Notes under the pieces: generated by a model | Told to the model about the DNA's origin: nothing | What the model saw: only the letters and a program-made list of their open reading frames with translations | Databases searched by the model: none | Program-made: the position numbers and the translations under genes | Assembly: GCA_964636945.1 (NCBI GenBank) | Contig: CAZWVH010000097.1 | Span: forward strand, 1 to 6,730 | DNA from: CAZADA01 sp964636945 | GTDB lineage: Bacteria > Pseudomonadota > Alphaproteobacteria > Caulobacterales > Maricaulaceae | DNA length: 6,730 bases | Reading direction: 5' to 3' | Part shown: positions 1-5,582 of the stretch, one piece after another | Numbering within the stretch: position 1 is the stretch's first letter | How the letters are laid out: every line of letters starts with the position of its first letter

Positions 1-352
1 GCGCCCACATGGCGCCCAACATATGCATGTCCATGGTCATTTCAGTGGGAACCACCCGCAATGTGGGCGGCTGTCCAGGAATGGCCAGTTCGGTATTAAA
101 AATGTTCGGGATGGTCTGGGCGATCTCCAACGGCGAGATCTCATCGCGATTGATGCGGTTGCCTTCCATGCTCATTTGCATGAATCGGTAGGAGAACATG
201 AACTCCCCAGCCTCATGCATGTGATCGCCCATCACGCCTATGGGCGCGTGCTCGTCGGCGCGCCCTGGACCGTCATTTTCATCTTGGTGATCGGCAAGCG
301 CGGCGCTTGCAAACGCTAAAACCGCCAGGCTCGGTGCGAATAAGTACTTCAT
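1..352 (-). CDS. Exported Met/His-rich protein, probable outer-membrane barrel (N-terminal part, cut by window edge)
   Basis: The 3' end is lost at the window edge; 117 residues are visible. The start is ATG at 352, with GGAG at 359-362 and a 6-base spacer, a strong ribosome site. Residues 1-20 (MKYLFAPSLAVLAFASAALA) form a signal peptide, probably cleaved before D21. The mature part is unusually rich in Met and His: a GVMGDHMH stretch at 39-46, then M52, M58, M60 and M62, then a PTEMTMDMHM stretch at 102-111. The layout recalls a family often annotated simply as 'transporter' or MetA-pathway-of-phenol-degradation-like (PF13557) barrels, which carry the same MGDHMH and MTMDMHM blocks; this is recognition from memory, not a search. 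The Met/His clusters suggest soft-metal (copper) contact, which is inference. It lies 31 bases downstream of the DUF2946-like gene and is probably cotranscribed with it. Confidence 0.75.
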   Translation of the reverse strand, partial: MKYLFAPSLAVLAFASAALADHQDENDGPGRADEHAPIGVMGDHMHEAGEFMFSYRFMQMSMEGNRINRDEISPLEIAQTIPNIFNTELAIPGQPPTLRVVPTEMTMDMHMLGAMWA

Positions 353-383
353 ATCAAACTCCAAATCGGATGTGAGTGCATGT

Positions 384-806
384 CTAAGCGCGGCTTGACG
401 CACTCAATGGCGGGGCGCGCGAGGTGACAAACGCACCTGCCGCTAAACCTCTTAAAGTTTGGTGATGAATGGGCGGGCGCAGCGCGATCCGCGTCCCGTT
501 ATCCAGCAATGTGAATTCAGATGGGGGAGGCGGGATAACCGCCGCGCTGAGTATGCAATGGGGGCAATCTGGACCGGTCGTTAGCGTTGGACTGGACAAA
601 CCCTTTCCGGTCAAGTCTTGGATCTCGCGCCACTTCGCCAGGGCTTCAGGCGCGGCGCGTTCTCCACACCAGACATTGGCGAATTCATTGTAATCGGTGG
701 TAAAAGGCGCTGACAACGCGGCCGTATGCGCGACGAGGCAAAACGCCAATGCCGCCATGAACGGTTCGCGCAAGCCGCGCCTAAGATATGCCAAAACCAC
801 CCTCAT
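384..806 (-). CDS. DUF2946-like small membrane/periplasmic protein with CPHC motif
   Basis: This 140-residue protein has an Arg-rich N-terminus, then a hydrophobic segment at about 16-32, a single membrane anchor or signal peptide. It also has a lone Cys47, a CPHC motif at 81-84, a proline run (IPPPP, 91-95), HH at 114-115 and a C-terminal SRAPPL at 129-134. A hydrophobic start, a CPxC-type motif mid-protein and a terminal RAPP are the pattern of DUF2946 proteins, which are often found beside copper-responsive outer-membrane genes. The family name is my recognition, unconfirmed. The stop is TAG at 384-386. The start at 806 has no convincing Shine-Dalgarno; ATG at 758 (residue 17) is an alternative that would keep the hydrophobic segment. 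The gene follows the ABC exporter stop by 32 bases and precedes the Met/His-rich gene by 31, so read-through or a metal-handling pair are both possible. Confidence 0.72.
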   Translation of the reverse strand: MRVVLAYLRRGLREPFMAALAFCLVAHTAALSAPFTTDYNEFANVWCGERAAPEALAKWREIQDLTGKGLSSPTLTTGPDCPHCILSAAVIPPPPSEFTLLDNGTRIALRPPIHHQTLRGLAAGAFVTSRAPPLSASSRA

Positions 807-812
807 GTCGTC

Positions 813-842
813 TGACTACCCCGATTGGTCGGGGTTGACTAC
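813..842. repeat. 7-base direct repeats flanking a hairpin between ABC exporter and DUF2946 genes
   Basis: TGACTAC occurs at 813-819 and again at 836-842 and brackets the hairpin at 818-835, overlapping its outer base pair. The copy at 836-842 contains the TAG stop (839-841 on the minus strand) of the ABC exporter gene. The repeat identity is read directly; any function is unknown. It may be a chance or slippage duplication. Confidence 0.55.
818..835 (-). terminator. Hairpin just after the ABC exporter stop, weak terminator or attenuator
   Basis: Arms ACCCCGA (818-824) and TCGGGGT (829-835) make a perfect 7-base-pair, GC-rich stem with a TTGG loop, beginning 3 bases past the exporter stop. 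Read on the minus strand it is followed by AGTCAGACGAC rather than a T-run, so it is not a classical intrinsic terminator. It could be a 3'-end-stabilising hairpin or a partial attenuator before the DUF2946-like gene. Confidence 0.35.
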
Positions 843-2617
843 TGCGCTGAGAACTGAAGCGCGCGCAATTTTGCATAAAGGCCTTCAGTTTGACTGCGCA
901 GCTGAGCGTCCGTGCCGCGCTCCACCACCCGGCCCTGATCGAGCACGTAAATTATGTCGGCCGCCATCACCGTTGCCAGCCGGTGGGCAATCACAATTGT
1001 GGTGCGTCCGTGCGACAATCGGTCAAGCGCTGCCTGCACCCGCGCTTCGGATTCGGCGTCGAGTGCGCTGGTGGCCTCATCGAGCAAGAGGATGGGCGCA
1101 TCTTTAAGGAACGCGCGGGCTAGGGCGATGCGTTGGCGCTGCCCGCCAGACAGGCGTGAACCGCCTTCGCCCACCTGGGTGTCAAAGCCGTCGGCCAGTT
1201 GTGTGATAAAGTCTGCCGCCGCAGCTTCGGCGGCGGCTTCGATTTCAGCCATTGTCGCGTCGCTCCTGCCAAAAGCGATATTGGCCGCAATGGTGTCATC
1301 AAACAAAATCGCGTCTTGGGACACCAGCGCGCACGCATCACGAACTGAAGCCAAGCTGGCCGATCGGATGTCAACGCCATCAATCAGCACCCGTCCGGCC
1401 GTCGGGTCGTAAAGACGTGGGATCAAATTGAGCACCGTGGATTTGCCTGCGCCTGAGGGGCCAACAAGTGCGGTGGTTTTGCCCGCTTGGAACTGCAGGT
1501 CCAACTGATGCAGAGCTTGATCCCCGCCATCATAGGAAAATGAAACCGCCTCGAATTGTACTTCGGCCTTTTTAACCGACAATGGCGAGGCTGCCGGTAG
1601 GTCGACAATGTGCGGACGCTCGTCCAGCACGTTGAAAATCCGCTCTAGCGCGCCAAAGCCTTCTTGGACTACCGCATTCATGGTGCCCAGCGCCCGGGCG
1701 GCCGGCGCGATAATGGCCAGGCTCGTGAGCAGGCTGACAATGTCGCCAATGTCTGTGGCCCCCGATTGAACGCGCCAGGCCGCGAGCGCCAACAGACCAG
1801 CCAGCGCGGCGCCGCCGGCCACTTCCATCAATGGTTCGATGCGCGCCCGACCTTCGGCAATCCGCCGTTGCAGCTCAAAGCGTTCCTGGAACACGCCCCT
1901 TGCGCGTTCGGCCTCATAGTTCTCCAACCGGTAGGTCTTCACCATCCGCGCGCCTGAAAAACTCTCAGACAGCATTGCTGTTGCCTGTCCAATTTGCTCT
2001 TGGGAGGCGCGCGAATGCTTGCGCAATCGCCGGCCGATTGCCGCCACGGGCACGATGGCAAGGGGATAGGCCAAGAACAGGACTGCTGTGATCACCCAGT
2101 CCAGATAAAACATCCAGCTCACAGCCAATATGATCACCAAGGCGTCGCGCACCAAATTGTTCGAGGCGCGCACCAAGGCCTCGCGGAGCTTGTCGGCGTC
2201 GTGGGTGAGCCGCGCTACCAATGACCCCTTGGTCTCACTTTGAATGCGAGCGAAATCGGCGTGAAGCAGGCTGGCAAAAGTTGCGTTCTGTAGATCGCGC
2301 ACGGCCAACAGTGTGGTGGTTTGGGTCACAACCATTTGCGCATACAGCGCACCGCCACGCAGAATGGTCAGCCCAATCACCGCCAGCGGCAAAAGTCGGA
2401 TGGCTTGAAAGTTTTCAGCTTGGATCTGGTCTGTGGCCCATTTGACCGCCACAGCATAACCCGTGCTCGCGGCCGCGAACGCCGCCATGAGGACGAAGGC
2501 GAGCAAGACGCGCGGGGTATATCGGCTCAGCCAATCTCGCCACAGCCTCCAGGCCATGGCCCACGTATCGTCTCGTTGTGAGGCGGTAGGCTCACCTGAC
2601 GGCGGTGTCGACGTCAC
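839..2617 (-). CDS. ABC exporter half-transporter, MsbA-type (permease fused to ATPase)
   Basis: The 592 residues are the usual length for a lipid A/multidrug-type half-transporter that works as an inner-membrane homodimer. A polar tail (1-20) precedes the transmembrane domain, with likely helices near 36-58, 76-95, 157-172, 174-195, 262-283 and 293-312. The ATPase domain follows with every motif intact: A-loop Tyr362, Walker A GPSGAGKST (386-394), Q-loop SQD (433-435), signature LSGGQRQR (489-496), Walker B ILLLDEATSALD (509-520) with catalytic Glu514, and switch His545 in IVIAHRLAT. The start is GTG at 2617, overlapping the DUF4170 stop as GTGA, which implies translational coupling and argues against the internal Met21. 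Family motifs cannot fix the substrate. Coupling to DUF4170, a common neighbour of alphaproteobacterial lipid A/Kdo genes, favours lipid A or another lipid over a drug, but this is inference. It ends 32 bases before the DUF2946-like gene. Confidence 0.95.
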   Translation of the reverse strand: MTSTPPSGEPTASQRDDTWAMAWRLWRDWLSRYTPRVLLAFVLMAAFAAASTGYAVAVKWATDQIQAENFQAIRLLPLAVIGLTILRGGALYAQMVVTQTTTLLAVRDLQNATFASLLHADFARIQSETKGSLVARLTHDADKLREALVRASNNLVRDALVIILAVSWMFYLDWVITAVLFLAYPLAIVPVAAIGRRLRKHSRASQEQIGQATAMLSESFSGARMVKTYRLENYEAERARGVFQERFELQRRIAEGRARIEPLMEVAGGAALAGLLALAAWRVQSGATDIGDIVSLLTSLAIIAPAARALGTMNAVVQEGFGALERIFNVLDERPHIVDLPAASPLSVKKAEVQFEAVSFSYDGGDQALHQLDLQFQAGKTTALVGPSGAGKSTVLNLIPRLYDPTAGRVLIDGVDIRSASLASVRDACALVSQDAILFDDTIAANIAFGRSDATMAEIEAAAEAAAADFITQLADGFDTQVGEGGSRLSGGQRQRIALARAFLKDAPILLLDEATSALDAESEARVQAALDRLSHGRTTIVIAHRLATVMAADIIYVLDQGRVVERGTDAQLRSQTEGLYAKLRALQFSAQ

Positions 2618-2871
2618 GCGTTCTCGCCATGCGAGTCGGTTTCCGGATCGAGCAGGCGGTGCGCATGAATAATGAAATAACGCATATGCGCATTGTCCAC
2701 GGTCTGTTGGGCCTTGGCCTTCCAGGCGTCATAGGCCGCGCGATAACTGGGATAGGCGCCAACGAACTCCACTTCGCTCAAGTCCTTAAATTCCACTTCT
2801 CGCACGTCGGCCAGTTCGCCGCCGACGACGAGATGCAGCAATTGACGCGGTGGCGTTTCGGTGTCGGCCAT
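2614..2871 (-). CDS. DUF4170 family protein
   Basis: This 85-residue protein has no signal peptide or membrane segment and is presumably cytoplasmic. It shows the conserved alphaproteobacterial DUF4170 pattern: LLHLVVGGEL (11-20), EFKDL (27-31), an SYRAAYDAWKAKAQQTVDNA block (42-61) and HMRYFIIHAHRLLDP (62-76). The function of the family is unknown. It recurs next to inositol-monophosphatase-like, Kdo transferase and lipid A export genes, suggesting a role around the envelope lipid pathway. The start is ATG at 2871, with AAGGGA (2880-2885) as Shine-Dalgarno at a spacing of 8. That site lies inside one arm of the inverted repeat at 2881-2936. The gene ends by overlapping the ABC exporter start by 4 bases, so the two should be made together. 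Confidence 0.92.
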   Translation of the reverse strand: MADTETPPRQLLHLVVGGELADVREVEFKDLSEVEFVGAYPSYRAAYDAWKAKAQQTVDNAHMRYFIIHAHRLLDPETDSHGENA

Positions 2872-2880
2872 AATGTCGTT

Positions 2881-2936
2881 CCCTTGCGAGCATTGAGCGC
2901 TCGCATATACCGACGTCGCGGGCGCTCAATCAAGGG
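2881..2936 (-). promoter_or_regulatory. Long inverted repeat over the DUF4170 ribosome site: candidate RNA switch or operator
   Basis: The arms are CCCTTG (2881-2886) plus ATTGAGCGC (2892-2900), paired with GCGCTCAAT (2922-2930) plus CAAGGG (2931-2936). This gives 15 perfect pairs interrupted by one 5-base bulge (2887-2891), with a 21-base loop. In the minus-strand RNA the 3' arm contains the AAGGGA Shine-Dalgarno of DUF4170, so the full hairpin would hide it. A competing hairpin (2886-2891 with 2899-2904, GCGAGC/GCTCGC, 7-base loop) ends directly before the Shine-Dalgarno, leaves it open and cannot coexist with the long one. The complementarity is directly visible; the switching role is inference. 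As DNA, the two 9-base arms sit 30 bp centre to centre around a candidate promoter, so a protein-binding operator is an equally valid reading. Confidence 0.6.
2904..2933 (-). promoter_or_regulatory. Candidate sigma-70-type promoter for DUF4170-ABC exporter operon
   Basis: On the minus strand, TTGATT (2933-2928) and TATATG (2909-2904) are separated by 18 bases and each matches the housekeeping consensus at 4 of 6 positions. The predicted transcript start near 2897 gives a leader of about 26 bases before the ATG at 2871. The -35 hexamer overlaps one arm of the 2881-2936 inverted repeat, and the other arm lies at the transcript start. If this is the only promoter, the long RNA hairpin would not be transcribed. 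Confidence 0.35.
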
Positions 2937-2983
2937 CGGCGCTGAGACGAGCGGCGAAGAGCAAATGACGGGCGGTCGCCGGT

Positions 2984-4321
2984 TCAATCGCCAATCGTGT
3001 CTTTATAGATCACACCATCCTTCATGATCAGGTCGAAATTGGCGTGGGGGTCTGCGATGAGCTCGAGGTCTTCTAACGGATTACCGTCCACCAGGATAAG
3101 GTCAGCATAGGCTCCATCCACAATGACGCCATTCGGCAGGGGGTAGGGATCACGTGGGCCCGAGAGCTTAAACAGCGCATAGTTCTCGCTGGTCGCCATC
3201 TTTAAGACTTCCCAGGGCTCATACCAGCGTTCAAGTTTGGCCAGGTGCGCGCCCTGGCGCATCGCGTTCGCCTTGCTAAACAGCATGTCCGTGCCAAAGG
3301 CGACCTTCAGATCATATTCGATCGCCAGTCTGTAGGCGGCGTCCGTGCCGCGCATCATTTGCAGCTGCTTAGCGCGATTGGCCGAGCCTTCGGGAAGGGG
3401 ACTGGCGTCCTCATCGTCCAAAAAGGGCTGCAAGGACAACCAGATATCGCGCTCCGCCAAAAGCTCAGCGGTGTCCTCATCAATCATTTGACCGTGTTCG
3501 ACGCATTGAACGCCCGCTTCCACCGCCGCGCGCACCGCTTTGGGCGTGTAGGCGTGCACGGTGACATAGGTGTTCCAGGCGTCGGCCGCTTCAACGGCGG
3601 CCTCCAGCTCTTCGCGCGAATATTGGCGCACGTCCAGCGGGTCGAAGTCCGATGCCACGCCGCCGCCCGCCATCACTTTGATCTGCGAGGCCCCGGCGCG
3701 CAGCACCTCGCGGGTGCGTTTACGCACCTCCGGCACGCCATCGGCGATCACCACAAAACCTGCGCGCTCTAACGGCGTGAGCACGCCAGCTTCGGCGGGA
3801 ATTTCGAGGCGCGAGCGAAAATCTGAGTGCCCGGATGTCTGCCCAATCATGGCGCCGGAGGGATAGATCCGTGGCCCCGCGATTAGGCCTTGGTCAATGG
3901 CGCGCTTGAGTCCAAAGGATGGACCGCCGAGGTCTCGGACCGTGGTGAAACCACGCATCAACGTATCGTGCGCAGCCTGCGCGCCAACGATTGCGACATA
4001 GTCAAGCCCAGCGGACAACAACACGGGCTGCGGCGCATCCTGAATCATAATGTGGACGTGGGCGTCAGTGAGGCCAGGCATCAGCACGCGGCCATCGCCA
4101 TCGATCACGGTCGCGCCGTCTTCAAAAATTCGATCCGTGGTGACGGCCGCGATGATATTACCTTCGATGAGCACATTGGCGTCTTCGATGAGGTCTTCAT
4201 TCACCCCGTCAAAGACGTGGACATTGGTGATCAAGATCCGGTTTGGTTCATCCTGCGCGGCGACGGGCGCGCCCACAGCGGCGGCGAACACCAGCACCAC
4301 GTGTAATAGCCATGTCTTCAT
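2984..4321 (-). CDS. Exported metal-dependent amidohydrolase (imidazolonepropionase/Xaa-Pro dipeptidase-like)
   Basis: The protein has 445 residues from ATG at 4321. This start gives a clean signal peptide (MKTWLLHVVLVFAAAVGAPVAA, cleavage near 22) and a TTGGGG ribosome site 6 bases upstream; ATG at 4324 and TTG at 4333 are less likely. The mature protein is a TIM-barrel amidohydrolase with a small beta-sandwich formed from both termini. All expected metal and catalytic residues are visible: HVH at 88-90, Lys215 in QIKVMAGGG (213-221, the lysine usually carbamylated), His256 in VTVHAYT, His276 in VEHGQ and Asp345 in AFGTD. Members of this group include bacterial Xaa-Pro, Xaa-Arg and Xaa-Lys dipeptidases. 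The substrate cannot be fixed, but an exported peptide- or amide-hydrolase is likely. The gene is divergent from the barrel gene at 4640 and 112 bases upstream of DUF4170; membership of that operon is uncertain. Confidence 0.93.
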   Translation of the reverse strand: MKTWLLHVVLVFAAAVGAPVAAQDEPNRILITNVHVFDGVNEDLIEDANVLIEGNIIAAVTTDRIFEDGATVIDGDGRVLMPGLTDAHVHIMIQDAPQPVLLSAGLDYVAIVGAQAAHDTLMRGFTTVRDLGGPSFGLKRAIDQGLIAGPRIYPSGAMIGQTSGHSDFRSRLEIPAEAGVLTPLERAGFVVIADGVPEVRKRTREVLRAGASQIKVMAGGGVASDFDPLDVRQYSREELEAAVEAADAWNTYVTVHAYTPKAVRAAVEAGVQCVEHGQMIDEDTAELLAERDIWLSLQPFLDDEDASPLPEGSANRAKQLQMMRGTDAAYRLAIEYDLKVAFGTDMLFSKANAMRQGAHLAKLERWYEPWEVLKMATSENYALFKLSGPRDPYPLPNGVIVDGAYADLILVDGNPLEDLELIADPHANFDLIMKDGVIYKDTIGD

Positions 4322-4639
4322 CATCAACCCCAACGGCGTTTACAGTTTTGCTACGTCACTAATGAAGTACCGCTTCCCCGTCAAAGTCTTTTGGCGCCTG
4401 GGCTGTGACGGTGATTTGCCCGCCTGTTGTTATCGCATCGAAAAACCAGATCAAATTATCAAAAAATCAACTCGCGTGTTAATTTATCGGCGACCAATTT
4501 AGGTATAATTATAACTGTAATGAAGAACTACTGTTCAGGTGTGTTCTGTCTAATGTCCTTCTTCAGTCCAATTCCCTGTTTAAACCGCTCGTTAAGCAAG
4601 TGGGCGTAAAATCTATGTGCGAATAGGGGTATTGAAGGC
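4322..4639. other. Divergent intergenic region, AT-rich
   Basis: These 318 bases separate the amidohydrolase (leftward) and barrel (rightward) genes. The part from about 4436 to 4530 is clearly more AT-rich than the rest of the window and carries A-tracts (4441-4445, 4461-4466) upstream of a perfect TATAAT. A leftward promoter is less clear: TTGACG at 4384-4379 has no good -10 at the right distance. The only ORFs inside are short and lack codon or family support. No terminator or riboswitch was recognised. Confidence 0.6.
4481..4509 (+). promoter_or_regulatory. Candidate promoter with perfect -10 box for the barrel gene
   Basis: TATAAT at 4504-4509 matches the -10 consensus fully. The -35 region at 17-base spacing (4481-4486, AATTTA) is poor. 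A/T-rich tracts at 4451-4470 lie where an UP-element would act. The predicted start near 4516 leaves a leader of about 124 bases before the ATG at 4640. The -10 match is direct; promoter function is inference. Confidence 0.45.
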
Positions 4640-5476
4640 ATGTCAAATACAACGTGGCTCGAAAGCGGATCAGTTGCGGTGCTCGCTATCATTTCGACGG
4701 CAAGCGCTGCATTTGGTCAAGTCTATGAAAAATCGCGGTTTGAGATATCCGCGGGGGGCTACATTACGACGTTCGACAGCACCATTCGCGTCGACGTCAA
4801 CGATGTTGACCTCGGGACCATCATCAAACTTGAGGACGCGCTTGGCCTGGAAGAGCAGCTGACGGTATTTCGGGTTGATGGAGTTTGGCGCATTGCCGAC
4901 AGGCATAAGATCGAGGGGCGGATCTATGACTTTGGCCGGTCCGCCGGGATTGAAATCGAAGAAGAAATCGAGTTTGACGGGCAGACGTTCGTGGCGGGCG
5001 CGTTTGTTGAAAGTTCAATCGATCTCGCACTTTTCGCCATCAGCTACCAATACTCTTTAATCCGCAGACCGCGAGCCGAATTGTCCATCGGCGCTGGATT
5101 AAACACCGTTGACCTTAAGGCCGACCTCGCGGCCGGCGCCACGTTCGAAGGTGATGAGCTCATCTCCGGCGCCGTCAGCGCTTCAGAAGGATTGTTGGCG
5201 CCGGTGCCTACAGTCAATGCAAATGGTCAATACTATCTAACCAAACGTCTATCCCTGTTGGGGGGAGCTGATTATTTTACGCTATCGATCGATGCGCTTG
5301 ATGGCTATCTTATTGATGCAAGAGCTGGCGCCCAATTCGATTTTTCGGAGAATTTTGCCGCGATCATTGAATACAATCTGGTCGATATTGATGTCAGCAG
5401 CGACATCGACGACTTCCGCGGCGCGGTGAGCCTGAAGTACGATGCGATTTTTGCATCCGCGAAAGTGTCCTTCTGA
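4640..5476 (+). CDS. Predicted outer-membrane beta-barrel protein
   Basis: This 278-residue protein has an N-terminal hydrophobic stretch (about 11-25, SVAVLAIISTASAAF) consistent with a signal peptide cleaved near 23-26. Its n-region is odd, with no Lys or Arg and one Glu. The rest alternates polar and hydrophobic residues in strand-like runs (FEISAGGYITTF 34-45, LTVFRVDGVWRIA 74-86, LALFAISYQYSLI 129-141, AELSIGAGLNTVDL 146-159, YYLTKRLSLLGGADYFTLSI 198-217, FAAIIEYNLVDIDV 239-252, GAVSLKYDAIFASAKVSF 261-278) and ends in Phe, the classic C-terminal signal for barrel assembly. Acidic loops (EIEIEEEIEFD region 104-113) are notable. No specific family was recognised; an 8- to 12-strand porin-like or opacity-like fold is likely. 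The ATG at 4640 is the only usual start after the in-frame TAA at 4607; AGGGGT (4625-4630) is 9 bases upstream. It appears monocistronic. Confidence 0.85.
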   Translation: MSNTTWLESGSVAVLAIISTASAAFGQVYEKSRFEISAGGYITTFDSTIRVDVNDVDLGTIIKLEDALGLEEQLTVFRVDGVWRIADRHKIEGRIYDFGRSAGIEIEEEIEFDGQTFVAGAFVESSIDLALFAISYQYSLIRRPRAELSIGAGLNTVDLKADLAAGATFEGDELISGAVSASEGLLAPVPTVNANGQYYLTKRLSLLGGADYFTLSIDALDGYLIDARAGAQFDFSENFAAIIEYNLVDIDVSSDIDDFRGAVSLKYDAIFASAKVSF

Positions 5477-5518
5477 ACGCGAACTCGACGTCCTTGCCGA
5501 CAAGGCGCTGTATTGTGT

Positions 5519-5537
5519 CCCGCACTCGGCGTGCGGG
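5519..5537. terminator. Hairpin in the convergent gap, possible bidirectional terminator
   Basis: CCCGCAC (5519-5525) and GTGCGGG (5531-5537) form a perfect 7-pair stem with a 5-base loop. It lies 43 bases past the barrel stop and 46 bases past the stop of the convergent gene. Neither side is followed by a T-run, so it is not a textbook intrinsic terminator. Its location between two converging genes is the main support. Confidence 0.4.
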
Positions 5538-5561
5538 TGGATTGATACGCATCAGGGGGCG

Positions 5562-5575
5562 GCTCGACGTCGAGC
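5562..5575. repeat. 14-base perfect palindrome GCTCGACGTCGAGC
   Basis: GCTCGACGTCGAGC is its own reverse complement with no spacer. It lies 7 bases past the stop of the minus-strand gene ending at 5583. Copies of ACGCATCA at 5547-5554 and 5578-5585 flank it as direct repeats. It might serve as a protein site or contribute to transcript ends; no function is known. Confidence 0.5.
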
Positions 5576-5582
5576 TGACGCA

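Noticed and set aside
697..1107. 136-residue plus-strand open frame over the DUF2946-like and ABC exporter 3' ends
   Set aside because: It is antisense to two supported genes, Arg/Pro-rich and without recognisable motifs.
3245..3772. 175-residue plus-strand open frame opposite the amidohydrolase
   Set aside because: It lies wholly antisense to a gene with all catalytic motifs intact. Its His/Arg/Ala-rich composition is typical of a complementary-frame shadow, and no family pattern is visible.
4322..4333. TTG start at 4333 or ATG at 4324 for the amidohydrolase
   Set aside because: TTG 4333 coincides with the likely ribosome site. ATG 4321 gives better spacing and a normal basic signal-peptide start (MKTW).
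4427..4609. 60-codon plus-strand frame in the divergent intergenic region
   Set aside because: Its first half lies upstream of the best promoter and in A-rich DNA, and there is no ribosome site or family pattern. Only the internal 29-codon version is noted, as a low-interest finding.
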